Assembly: GCF_900091585.1 (NCBI RefSeq)
Contig: NZ_FMHT01000003.1
Coordinates: forward strand, 6,146,651 to 6,210,650
Length of the DNA stretch: 64,000 bases
Origin: Micromonospora nigra
GTDB lineage: Bacteria; Actinomycetota; Actinomycetes; Mycobacteriales; Micromonosporaceae
Reading direction: 5' to 3'
Each line of letters begins with the position of its first letter. The first letter of the stretch is position 1. Positions 8,217 through 15,505 of the stretch are shown here, one piece after another. A program made the translations under genes and the position numbers. Under the pieces are notes generated by a model. The model made no database searches. It saw only the letters and a program-made list of their open reading frames with translations, and was not told the DNA's origin.

Positions 8217-8692
8217 GGGCCGGTCACCTGGCCGACGGCGCCGTCGCGGGCGCCGTCGGCAGCACCGCGCTGAACGCCGTGAGCTACCTCGACATGGTGC
8301 TGCGGGCCCGGGCGGCCAGCAGCACCCCCGAGGAGAGCGCCCGGCGGTTGGCCGGGCTCGCCCACGTGGACCTGGGGCCGGAGGACCGGGCGGCCCACCG
8401 CCGCTCGGGTCTCGGGCCGCTGCTCGGCTACGGCCTGGGCCTGGCCGCAGGTGTCGGTTTCGCGGCCCTGACCAGGGGGCGGAGGATGCCGCTGACCCTG
8501 GCCACCGCCCTGCTCGGCGGTGGCGCGATGACCATGGCGGACGGGTCCATGACCCTGCTCGGGGTGACCGATCCGCGGCAGTGGCGGCGGGTCGACTGGC
8601 TCGCCGACCTGCTACCGCACCTGGCGTACGGGATGGCGGCCGCAGCCACCTGGAACCGGCTGCGGCCGCCCACGTCGGGCCGGAGGCGTTAG
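8213..8692 (+). CDS. Small membrane protein of unknown function
   Basis: A 159-residue protein whose GTG start overlaps the stop of the preceding gene, so the two are coupled. It has an N-terminal Gly/Ala-rich hydrophobic segment (LADGAVAGAVGSTALNAVSYLDM), a short cytoplasmic-looking charged region with ESARRLAGLAHVDLG, then hydrophobic segments LLGYGLGLAAGVGFAAL, LTLATALLGGGAMTMA and a last one near LPHLAYGMAAAATW. Similar small actinobacterial proteins are common, but none has a known role. Translation ends inside a strong terminator region. Confidence 0.75.
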   Translation: MRAGHLADGAVAGAVGSTALNAVSYLDMVLRARAASSTPEESARRLAGLAHVDLGPEDRAAHRRSGLGPLLGYGLGLAAGVGFAALTRGRRMPLTLATALLGGGAMTMADGSMTLLGVTDPRQWRRVDWLADLLPHLAYGMAAAATWNRLRPPTSGRRR

Positions 8693-8705
8693 CCCCGGTC
8701 GCCGT

Positions 8706-8741
8706 CGACAGTGGCCGGGGCGTCAGTCCCGGCCACTGTCG
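8706..8741. terminator. Bidirectional terminator hairpin between convergent genes
   Basis: Perfect 14-bp stem (CGACAGTGGCCGGG and its complement) with an 8-base loop, placed between the plus-strand gene ending at 8692 and the minus-strand gene ending at 8723; the right arm overlaps the last codons of the latter. Confidence 0.75.
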
Positions 8742-8926
8742 TCACTGGCCACCGGCTCCTCCGTCGGACCGTACGGCGACACCTGCCCCTCGGGAACCGG
8801 CCGACCCGTGTCACCGGTCGAGTGGCCCCGGTTGCGGGGCTGGGCCCCGGGCCCGGGACCCTTGTTGTCCTGGGTGTTGGCGCCCCTGGCGTTGCGTCGG
8901 AACTCCTGCTGCTGCGGATTCGTCAC
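8723..8926 (-). CDS. Small hydrophilic hypothetical protein
   Basis: A 67-residue protein, GTG start at 8926 with a clear GGAGGGAG site. The sequence is rich in Gly, Pro, Asn and Gln (TNPQQQEFRRNARGANTQDN near the start) with no hydrophobic segment; it looks intrinsically disordered. Not recognised. Confidence 0.6.
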   Translation of the reverse strand: MTNPQQQEFRRNARGANTQDNKGPGPGAQPRNRGHSTGDTGRPVPEGQVSPYGPTEEPVASDDSGRD

Positions 8927-9060
8927 GGCTGTACTCCCTCCGGGTGGACGGCACGGCACCGCCGCGTGCCACCGGCGGCTTACCCGCCGCTGTCGGGGGC
9001 ATGCCGGGCCCACCCACGGCGGGGAGGGCTATCCGGCCGCGAGCCGGGTAACCCCGGACC

Positions 9061-9708
9061 GTGGGCGACGACCGGAACGTGGCCAGGGTCCTACTGGACC
9101 GGCGGGGACACACGTACGCGCAGGAGGCGGGCATCACGCTCGCCGACCGGCCCGCCCCGCTGTACCAGTTGCTGGTGCTGACCACCCTGCTGAGCACCCG
9201 GATCCGGGCGCAGGTGGGGGTGGCGGCAGCGCGGGAACTGTTCGCCGCCGGCTACCGCACCCCCCAGGCGATGGAGGCGGCGAGCTGGCAGGACCGCGTC
9301 GACGCCCTCGGCCGCGGCCACTACCGGCGCTACGACGAACGGACCGCCACCATGCTCGGCACCGGGGCGCGGCTGTGCCTGGAGCGCTGGCACGGTGACC
9401 TGCGGCGGCTGCACCGCGCCGCGGGCAACGACCCGGCGTCGCTGCGCCGGCTCCTCACCGGGTTCCCGGGTATCGGTCCCACCGGCGCGGACATCTTCCT
9501 ACGCGAGGTCCAGGCGGTGTGGCCGGACCTGCAGCCGTACGCCGACAAGCGGGCGGTGGCCGGGGCGCGGCGACTCGGCCTGCCCGCCACCCCGGACCGG
9601 CTGGCCGACCTCGTCGACGACACCGAGTTCGGCCGGTTGGCCTCCGCACTGGTGCGGGTGGCGTTGGGCGAGGACTCCCCCGCCGAGATCAGCCGCACCG
9701 CCCGCTGA
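9061..9708 (+). CDS. HhH-GPD-type DNA glycosylase/endonuclease-like protein
   Basis: A 215-residue protein of the endonuclease III superfamily. The start of the fold is visible as LVLTTLLSTRIRAQVGVAAA, and the helix-hairpin-helix as LLTGFPGIGPTGADIFLREVQ, followed by the PYADKR segment where family members carry the catalytic Asp. The C-terminal four-Cys [4Fe-4S] loop of Nth/MutY is absent, and so is a clear catalytic Lys in the hairpin. A base-excision role is likely, with substrate unknown. GTG start; no strong ribosome site. Confidence 0.8.
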   Translation: MGDDRNVARVLLDRRGHTYAQEAGITLADRPAPLYQLLVLTTLLSTRIRAQVGVAAARELFAAGYRTPQAMEAASWQDRVDALGRGHYRRYDERTATMLGTGARLCLERWHGDLRRLHRAAGNDPASLRRLLTGFPGIGPTGADIFLREVQAVWPDLQPYADKRAVAGARRLGLPATPDRLADLVDDTEFGRLASALVRVALGEDSPAEISRTAR

Positions 9709-9714
9709 GCAGGG

Positions 9715-9900
9715 TCACTTGGTGGTGGTGCCACCCGGCTTGGTCAGGTGCCACACGAGCAGAGCCGCCGCCAGGGCGAGCACGACCAGCCCACCGGACA
9801 GGCCGCCCTCCTCCTCGGGTCCCCGACCGGCGGTGCCGAAGTAGATCACCGCCAGGCCGGCGAGCACCGTCAGGAACGTCCGCAACCCTCGGTCCTTCAC
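9715..9900 (-). CDS. Two-segment small membrane protein
   Basis: A 61-residue protein with two hydrophobic helices (FLTVLAGLAVIYFGTA and LVVLALAAALLVWHLT) joined by an acidic Gly-rich loop. I prefer GTG 9900 over the upstream GTG 9909, because a TACGGT -10 hexamer at 9908-9913 (minus strand) lies seven bases before it, suggesting a leaderless transcript. Not recognised. Confidence 0.6.
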   Translation of the reverse strand: MKDRGLRTFLTVLAGLAVIYFGTAGRGPEEEGGLSGGLVVLALAAALLVWHLTKPGGTTTK

Positions 9901-9994
9901 GTACCGCACCGTACGGACGACGGAGCCGGCCGGGACGGGTTTCGCAGCCGGTGTCGCCCGACCGGGCGACGGCTCAGCCCGACCGGGCGACCGC

Positions 9995-10192
9995 TCAGTC
10001 GGTCTCCAGGTCGTCGAGGGAGATGCGGTGCGACATCAGCCACCGGGCCAGCGCGGACATGCCGAACAGCCACAGCGGCGCGGACTCGGTGGTGCCGTTC
10101 GTCGCGAACACGGCGAACCGCAGGTCGGGGGCCCGGTACGCCTCGATGCGCCACCGGTGCTGCTTGTCCCGCCAGATCGCGGACGGATCCAT
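9995..10192 (-). CDS. Small hypothetical protein
   Basis: A 65-residue protein, ATG start, with no clear ribosome site. The sequence RWRIEAYRAPDLRFAVFATNG and a C-terminal amphipathic stretch are well ordered with normal actinomycete codon use, arguing it is real. It has no signal or definite membrane segment and is not recognised. Confidence 0.5.
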   Translation of the reverse strand: MDPSAIWRDKQHRWRIEAYRAPDLRFAVFATNGTTESAPLWLFGMSALARWLMSHRISLDDLETD

Positions 10193-10294
10193 GCCGTCAC
10201 GGTAGGGGCGGCGCCCCCGCCCGCGCGGCCCGATCGGCTCAACCTGCCGGCACGAACCCGCTGACGTGCCGACGACCGCCGGGGGGCCGCGACC

Positions 10295-12052
10295 TCAACC
10301 GGCGACGACCTCCCGGGCGTCGCCGGGCAGCCGGCGGGTCACCCCACGCCGGTCCAGCAGCTCCAACAGCGGCACCGCCACCCGCCGGGTGGTGCCCAAC
10401 GCCTGCCGGGCCGCGCTGAGGGTGAACGGCTGCGGCAGCCCGGCCAGCACCGCCGCCGCCCGTTCGGGCACGCCGGGCAGCAGCACCACCGCGTCGGCCA
10501 GCCGCAGCAGCGCCCCCGCCCGCACCGCCGCGCCGATCTCCCGGGGGCCGAGGCCGAACTCGCGGAGCCGGTCGGCCTCGGGGGCCCGGAACGGCTGGTC
10601 GGCGTATGCGGCGCGCAACCGTGCCACCGCCCGGGCCACCGGTTCGGGTAGCGCGTCGGCGCCGACGGTGCTGATCCGCCCCTGCGCCAGCCGCAGCGGT
10701 GGGCGGACCAGGGCCTCGACCAGGTGACGGTCCGGAAGGTCCAGGCGTCGGCGCAGCGCCTCGACCGGGGCGCCCGGTTCGAGGGGGTGGTCCCGGGCGT
10801 ACCGGTCGACCTCGACGGCCAGCCGGTCGCCGAGTTCCCGCCAGTGGTCGGGGTCGGCCAGCCAGTCACCGGTCACCGGCTGCCCCGCGACCGGCACCCC
10901 CGCGCGACGCAGGTCGGTGGCGCGGGCCAGGCCCCGCCGGCGCAGCTCACCGGCCAGGTCGGGGCAGCCGTCGAGGGTCGCCAGCAGGGCCGCCCGGTCC
11001 GCGGCGGCGCCTCGCCGGGTCAGCGGCGGCGGGGACACGTCGAGGACGGTCACCCCGCCGGCGACGTGGTGGCGGCCCGGGTCGCGTAGCAGCGCCCGGT
11101 CCCCCAGGCGCAGCGGCAGTGGGCGGGCCAGCCGCAGCCGGCAGGTGTCCCCGCCGAGCGGGCGTACGCGCACCGCCACGGCGGCCGACCCGACGTGCAG
11201 GGTGAGGGTCGCCGGCAGGTCCGCCACGGGGTCGCCCACCACCCGCACGTCGACCAGGGCGGTGCGGCCGAACCCGTCGGGGGTGAGCAGCGCGTCGCCG
11301 CGTCGCAGCCGGTCCCGGGGCACACCGCGCAGGTTGACCGCCACCCGGGCCACCGCCGCCACCTCCGGTCGCGGCGAGCCGAGGCGGTGCAGGCCCCGCA
11401 CCCGCACCCGCTCACCGGATCCGGCCAGCTCCACCTCGTCGCCGACGCGCAGCCGGCCACCACCGAGAGTGCCGGTGACGACGGTGCCGGCACCCCGCAC
11501 CGTGAAGGCGCGGTCCACCCACAGCCGCACCGGCGGACCGGCGTCGGGGGCGGGCAGCCGGTCGGCGAGCCGGTCCAGCGCGGCGCGCAGCCCCGGCAGG
11601 CCCGCGCCGGTGACGGCGCTGACCGCGACGGCCTCGACGCCGCCGAGCGAGGTGGCGGCCACCTCCGCGCGCCCCCGGGCCAGGGCCGGCCCCGGGTCGG
11701 CCAGATCCGACCGGGTCACCACCAGCAGTCCGTACGCCACGCCCAGCGCGTCCAGCGCGGCCAGGTGCTCGGCGGACTGCGGCATCCACCCCTCGTCGGC
11801 GGCCACCACCACCAGCGCGGCGGGAGCGGGGCCGACCCCGGCCAGCATGTTCGGCACGAACCGCTCGTGGCCGGGCACGTCGACGAACGCCACGGTGCGC
11901 CCCGAGGGCAGGTGCGTCCAGGCGAAGCCGAGGTCGATGGTCATGCCCCGGCGTCGTTCCTCGGCCCAGCGGTCGGGTTCCATCCCGGTCAGGGCCCGCA
12001 CCAGGGTGGACTTGCCGTGGTCGACATGCCCGGCGGTGGCCACCACGAACAT
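10295..12052 (-). CDS. selB: Selenocysteine-specific elongation factor SelB
   Basis: A 585-residue GTPase that delivers Sec-tRNA(Sec) to the ribosome at UGA codons followed by a SECIS hairpin. G1 is GHVDHGKST at residues 8-16, switch II DVPGHERF, and G4 TRSD (the NKxD variant usual for SelB). Domains II-III follow, with FTVRGAGTVVTGTL. The C-terminal 200 residues hold winged helices (including RLREFGLGPREIGAAVRAG and RQALGTTRRVAVPLLELLDR) that bind the SECIS. The ATG lies one base after the selA stop (TGA C ATG), so they are co-translated. Length compares with 614 residues in E. coli. Confidence 0.97.
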   Translation of the reverse strand: MFVVATAGHVDHGKSTLVRALTGMEPDRWAEERRRGMTIDLGFAWTHLPSGRTVAFVDVPGHERFVPNMLAGVGPAPAALVVVAADEGWMPQSAEHLAALDALGVAYGLLVVTRSDLADPGPALARGRAEVAATSLGGVEAVAVSAVTGAGLPGLRAALDRLADRLPAPDAGPPVRLWVDRAFTVRGAGTVVTGTLGGGRLRVGDEVELAGSGERVRVRGLHRLGSPRPEVAAVARVAVNLRGVPRDRLRRGDALLTPDGFGRTALVDVRVVGDPVADLPATLTLHVGSAAVAVRVRPLGGDTCRLRLARPLPLRLGDRALLRDPGRHHVAGGVTVLDVSPPPLTRRGAAADRAALLATLDGCPDLAGELRRRGLARATDLRRAGVPVAGQPVTGDWLADPDHWRELGDRLAVEVDRYARDHPLEPGAPVEALRRRLDLPDRHLVEALVRPPLRLAQGRISTVGADALPEPVARAVARLRAAYADQPFRAPEADRLREFGLGPREIGAAVRAGALLRLADAVVLLPGVPERAAAVLAGLPQPFTLSAARQALGTTRRVAVPLLELLDRRGVTRRLPGDAREVVAG

Positions 12053-12053
12053 G

Positions 12054-13355
12054 TCAGGTGGCCCCGGTGACGGCCAGCACGGCGGCGCGTACCGCCTCGT
12101 CGGCGGCGGCGGGCACGCCCCGCAGGTCCAGCAGCAGCCGGCCCCGCACCACCCGGCCCAGCACCGGCGGGTCACCGAGGCGCAGCGGCGCGGCGTACCG
12201 CTCGGGCAGCGCGAGGGCCCAGGAGGCCAGCTCGACGCCGGGTGCGCCGCCCCCACCGACGACGGCCACGGCGGGCACCACCTCGGCCGCGCAGCCGTCG
12301 GCGACCAGGCTTTCGCGCAGCCGGTCGGTGCGCACCCGCAGGTCGCCCGGGTCGGTGTGCAGGGCCGTGTGGGTGGGGGTGGCCGGGCCGCCGAGGGTGG
12401 CGGTCAACGCGGCCAGGGTCAGCTTGTCGACCCGCAGCGCCCGCGCCAGGGGATGCCGACGCAGCCGGTGCACCAGGTCGGCCTGGCCGAGCAGCAGCCC
12501 CGCCTGGGGGCCGCCGAGCAGCTTGTCACCGCTGGCGGTGACCAGGGCCGCCCCGGCGCGCAGGGTGGTCGCCGCGTCGGGTTCGTCGGGCAGCAGCGGG
12601 TCGGGGGCGAGCAGTCCGGAGCCGATGTCGACGACCACCGGCACGCCCAGCGTGGCGAGGTCACCCACGGGCACGGCGGCGGTGAAGCCGGTGACCCGGA
12701 AGTTGGACGGGTGCACCTTCAGCACGAACCCGGTGCGGGGGCCGACCGCGGCGGCGTAGTCGGCGAGGGTGGTGCGGTTGGTGGTGCCGACCTCGCGCAG
12801 TCGGGCGCCGGTGCTGGTGAGCAGGTCGGGCAGGCGGAACCCGTCGCCGATCTCCACCAGTTCGCCGCGGCTGACGACGATCTCCGCGTCGGCGGCGAGG
12901 GCGGTCGCGGCGAGCGCCAGGGCGGCGGCACCGTTGTTGACCACGTGCACGGCCGCCGCGTCGGGCACGGCGGCGGCGAGCGCGGCGACGGCGTCGCGGC
13001 CCCGCCGGGCCCGCCGGCCGGTGTCGAGGTCCAGTTCGACGTCGGTGTGCCCGGCGGCGGCGACCAGGGCGGCCACGGCCGCGTCGGACAGCGCGGCCCG
13101 GCCGAGGTTGGTGTGCAGCAGCACCCCGGTGGCGTTGACCACCCGGCGGGGCAGCGGCGGCGGCAGGGCGGCCAACGCGGCGTCGCGTACCCGATCGGGG
13201 GTGATCTCGCCGCGCCGGGCGCGGGCCTGGGCGGCCCGGACGGCGGCCTTGACCCGGTCGCGGCCGACGGTGCCGGCAGCCGCCGTGAGGGCGGGATCGG
13301 CGAGCAGGACGTCGGTGCGCGGCACCCGGCGTCGCGGATCGTCGCCCACTGTCAT
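12054..13355 (-). CDS. selA: L-seryl-tRNA(Sec) selenium transferase SelA
   Basis: A 433-residue PLP enzyme converting Ser-tRNA(Sec) to Sec-tRNA(Sec) with selenophosphate. Landmarks are VVNATGVLLHTNLGRA, VHVVNNGAAALALA, KVHPSNFRVTGF, VVVDIGSG and the PLP-lysine segment ASGDKLLGGPQAG. The ATG at 13355 follows GGAGGG with almost no spacing; the in-frame GTG at 13349 has ideal spacing (seven bases) and may be the true start (431 residues). tRNA-Sec ends 12 bases before it and selB starts one base after it. selD, which supplies selenophosphate, is not in the window. Confidence 0.97.
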   Translation of the reverse strand: MTVGDDPRRRVPRTDVLLADPALTAAAGTVGRDRVKAAVRAAQARARRGEITPDRVRDAALAALPPPLPRRVVNATGVLLHTNLGRAALSDAAVAALVAAAGHTDVELDLDTGRRARRGRDAVAALAAAVPDAAAVHVVNNGAAALALAATALAADAEIVVSRGELVEIGDGFRLPDLLTSTGARLREVGTTNRTTLADYAAAVGPRTGFVLKVHPSNFRVTGFTAAVPVGDLATLGVPVVVDIGSGLLAPDPLLPDEPDAATTLRAGAALVTASGDKLLGGPQAGLLLGQADLVHRLRRHPLARALRVDKLTLAALTATLGGPATPTHTALHTDPGDLRVRTDRLRESLVADGCAAEVVPAVAVVGGGGAPGVELASWALALPERYAAPLRLGDPPVLGRVVRGRLLLDLRGVPAAADEAVRAAVLAVTGAT

Positions 13356-13367
13356 CCCTCCGCACGC

Positions 13368-13463
13368 TGGCGGAGACGGACGGGAATCGAACCCGCCTGG
13401 CCCGGATCCCGGACCACACCGGTGTTGAAGACCGGGAGGGGCACCAGCCGCCTGAACGCCTCC
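13368..13463 (-). tRNA. selC: tRNA-Sec, anticodon UCA
   Basis: A 96-base tRNA including an encoded CCA. The 5' end GGAGGCG pairs with the 3' CGTCTCC. The T arm is GCGGG-TTCGATT-CCCGT. The anticodon stem CCGGT/ACCGG encloses CTTCAAC with anticodon TCA (complement at 13426-13428). A long extra arm (GTGGTCCGGGATCCGGGCCA region) and total length fit tRNA(Sec). It sits between the NrfD gene and selA, same strand; an internal part of the Sec operon. Confidence 0.95.
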
Positions 13464-13502
13464 ACGCAGCATTTGACCACAGGGCCGGGTGCGGCGGTGC
13501 GG

Positions 13503-14591
13503 CTACCCCGTCGGCCCGGCCGCCCGCCGGGCGAGACGTTCCCGCTGCGGGAGCACCACGTATCTCGGGTCCGTGGCGGAGATGATCCCCGCGTGGAACA
13601 CGCCGAACCGGGTGGCCAGCGACGCGGCGAGCAGCGCCGCGCCGGACGCCGCGGACAGCAGTCGGCTGCGCCGGCCGAGCAGTGCCCCGGCCACCCCGAC
13701 GGCGGTCAGCGCCCGGCCCGCGCGCAGCAGCCGGCCCGCGCGGCCCGTGCGGTAGGGCTCGCTGAGCAGGCCGAGGCGGGTCTCCACCTGGTGCGCGCCG
13801 GCCAGTTCCAGGGCCGCGCCGGCCACCGCCATCCGCCGGGCGGGCCCGGCCTGCCCGGGCGGCACGGCGAGCAGCCCCACACCGGCGCCACTGGCCAGGG
13901 CACTACCCGCGAAGATCACCGGCAGGTGGGGGTAGGCCTCGTGCCACGACGGCACGGCCGTGTCAGCCAGCAGCACCCCGGTGTACGTGGCCAGGGCCGG
14001 CGCGGTCACCGCCGCCGCCAGCCCCGCGGCGTGCCCGACGGGTGGCAGCAGTCGGCGGGCCACACCGGGGGCACCCCGTGCCGGCAGCCACGCCGCCGCC
14101 TCGGCGACCGCCGCGATCCCGGCCGCCGGGCCGTACGCGGTGAGGATCCACGTGCCGACGGACATCGGCGAGGTCGGCTTGGCGACCCGCAGCATGTGGT
14201 GGAACCGCTCGGGACGCCCCAGGTCGCTGACCAGCAACGCGGCGCTGGCGGTGACCGCGCCGAGGGCGGTGACCCGACCGGCGCGGCGCAGCGCGGCACG
14301 ACCGGTGAGCTGCCCACCCGCCGCGAGCAGCGACGAGCCGGCGGCCAGCCCGCCGGTGAACAGGTACGCGGCGATCTCCCACGTCCAGACGGGCGCCTTG
14401 AGGATCGGCCGCCCGTAGTACGAGGTGAACTCGGCCGGCGGCACGGCGAGTTCCTCGCCGCCACGGCGGCCGTCCCGGAACCGGCGGAAGCGGTCGCCGA
14501 CGGGCGGACGGTGCGTGCCACCTGCCGCGTCGGCCGACAGACGGTCGGGCCCGTGACCCCCGTCGGCGGCGGGCCGACCGGCGGCGCTCAC
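13503..14591 (-). CDS. nrfD: NrfD-family membrane subunit of formate dehydrogenase
   Basis: A 362-residue polytopic membrane protein. After a soluble N-terminus comes TSYYGRPILKAPVWTWEIA, the family start, then about nine hydrophobic helices, with conserved LLVSDLGRPERFHHMLRV and KPTSPMSVGTWIL segments typical of NrfD/PsrC quinone-interacting subunits. It replaces the cytochrome b subunit of E. coli FdnGHI, and probably passes electrons from the Fe-S subunit to menaquinone. The GTG start overlaps the stop of the Fe-S gene (GTGA, 14588-14591). Confidence 0.9.
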   Translation of the reverse strand: MSAAGRPAADGGHGPDRLSADAAGGTHRPPVGDRFRRFRDGRRGGEELAVPPAEFTSYYGRPILKAPVWTWEIAAYLFTGGLAAGSSLLAAGGQLTGRAALRRAGRVTALGAVTASAALLVSDLGRPERFHHMLRVAKPTSPMSVGTWILTAYGPAAGIAAVAEAAAWLPARGAPGVARRLLPPVGHAAGLAAAVTAPALATYTGVLLADTAVPSWHEAYPHLPVIFAGSALASGAGVGLLAVPPGQAGPARRMAVAGAALELAGAHQVETRLGLLSEPYRTGRAGRLLRAGRALTAVGVAGALLGRRSRLLSAASGAALLAASLATRFGVFHAGIISATDPRYVVLPQRERLARRAAGPTG

Positions 14592-15505
14592 GACGACCCG
14601 CCCACGAAGGCGGCGACGGCCGCCGCCGCCATGGCCAGGGCGGCCAGCCCGGCGCGTCGCCACATCCGGGGCAGGTCCCGGGTGGTCACCACCGGGTCGG
14701 GTGGCAGGCCGTACACCTCGGGCTCGTCGAGCAGCAGGAAGAACGCCCCGTCGCCGCCCACCCCGTCGGTGGGGTCGTTGCCGTACAGCCGGGCCTGCGA
14801 CACGCCCCGCTCGTGCAGGACGGCCACCCGCGAGTCGGCGCGCTCGCGCAGCTCGTCGAGGGGCCCGTACTGGATGGACTCGGTCGGGCAGGCCTGCGCA
14901 CAGGCCGGGGTCAGGCCGGCGCCGACGCGGTCGTAGCACAGGGTGCACTTCCACGCCCGACCGTCGCCCTGCCGCTTGTCGATCACCCCGTACGGGCAGG
15001 CGGAGACGCAGTAGCCACAGCCGTTGCAGATGTCCTCCTGCACCACCACCGTGCCGAACTCGGTGCGGAACAGCGACCCGGTGGGGCAGACGTCCAGGCA
15101 GGCCGCGTGGGTGCAGTGCTTGCACACGTCCGACATCATCAGCCAGCGGAAGTCGGTGCGTCCGTCGGCGTCGCCGGTACGCCCGGGCGGCTGCGCGCCG
15201 GGCATGCCGAGGAACTGTGTCGTCGTGCCCGCCGGAGCCGGGTGGGCGGGACGGGACTGCTCCACGAACGCCACGTGTCGCCACGAGTTGGCCGTCAGCG
15301 CCCCGGTGTTGTCGTACGACATGCCGAGCAGGTCCAGCCCGGAGCCCGGCACGTCGTTCCACTCCTTGCAGGCCACCTCGCACGCCTTGCAGCCGATGCA
15401 CACGCTGGTGTCGGTGAAGAAGCCCATCCGGGGTGGCGCGGCGGACCAGCCTGCCTCCGGGGCCGGGTCCAGCGGCCCGGACAGGCTGTTGGGGTCGGGG
15501 ATCAC
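14588..15505 (-). CDS. Formate dehydrogenase Fe-S (beta) subunit
   Basis: A 305-residue ferredoxin-like subunit with four [4Fe-4S] cysteine clusters: CIGCKACEVACKEW, CKHCTHAACLDVCPTG, CNGCGYCVSACPYG and CTLCYDRVGAGLTPACAQAC. Near the C-terminus a single hydrophobic helix (LAALAMAAAAVAAFVGG) anchors it to the membrane. It relays electrons from the selenocysteine/molybdopterin subunit to the NrfD protein. GTG start at 15505 overlaps the alpha-subunit stop (GTGA), so all three subunits are translationally coupled. Confidence 0.95.
   Translation of the reverse strand: MIPDPNSLSGPLDPAPEAGWSAAPPRMGFFTDTSVCIGCKACEVACKEWNDVPGSGLDLLGMSYDNTGALTANSWRHVAFVEQSRPAHPAPAGTTTQFLGMPGAQPPGRTGDADGRTDFRWLMMSDVCKHCTHAACLDVCPTGSLFRTEFGTVVVQEDICNGCGYCVSACPYGVIDKRQGDGRAWKCTLCYDRVGAGLTPACAQACPTESIQYGPLDELRERADSRVAVLHERGVSQARLYGNDPTDGVGGDGAFFLLLDEPEVYGLPPDPVVTTRDLPRMWRRAGLAALAMAAAAVAAFVGGSS

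Noticed and set aside
13371..13463. tRNA-Ser instead of tRNA-Sec
   Set aside because: Anticodon is UCA in a 7-base loop CTTCAAC, the tRNA is over 90 bases with a long arm, and it lies beside selA/selB.
10917..14936. Open frame of 1339 codons on the plus strand
   Set aside because: Antisense to selB, selA, tRNA-Sec and nrfD; composition is Arg/Gly/Pro/Gln-rich shadow typical of GC-rich DNA, with no domain or ribosome site.
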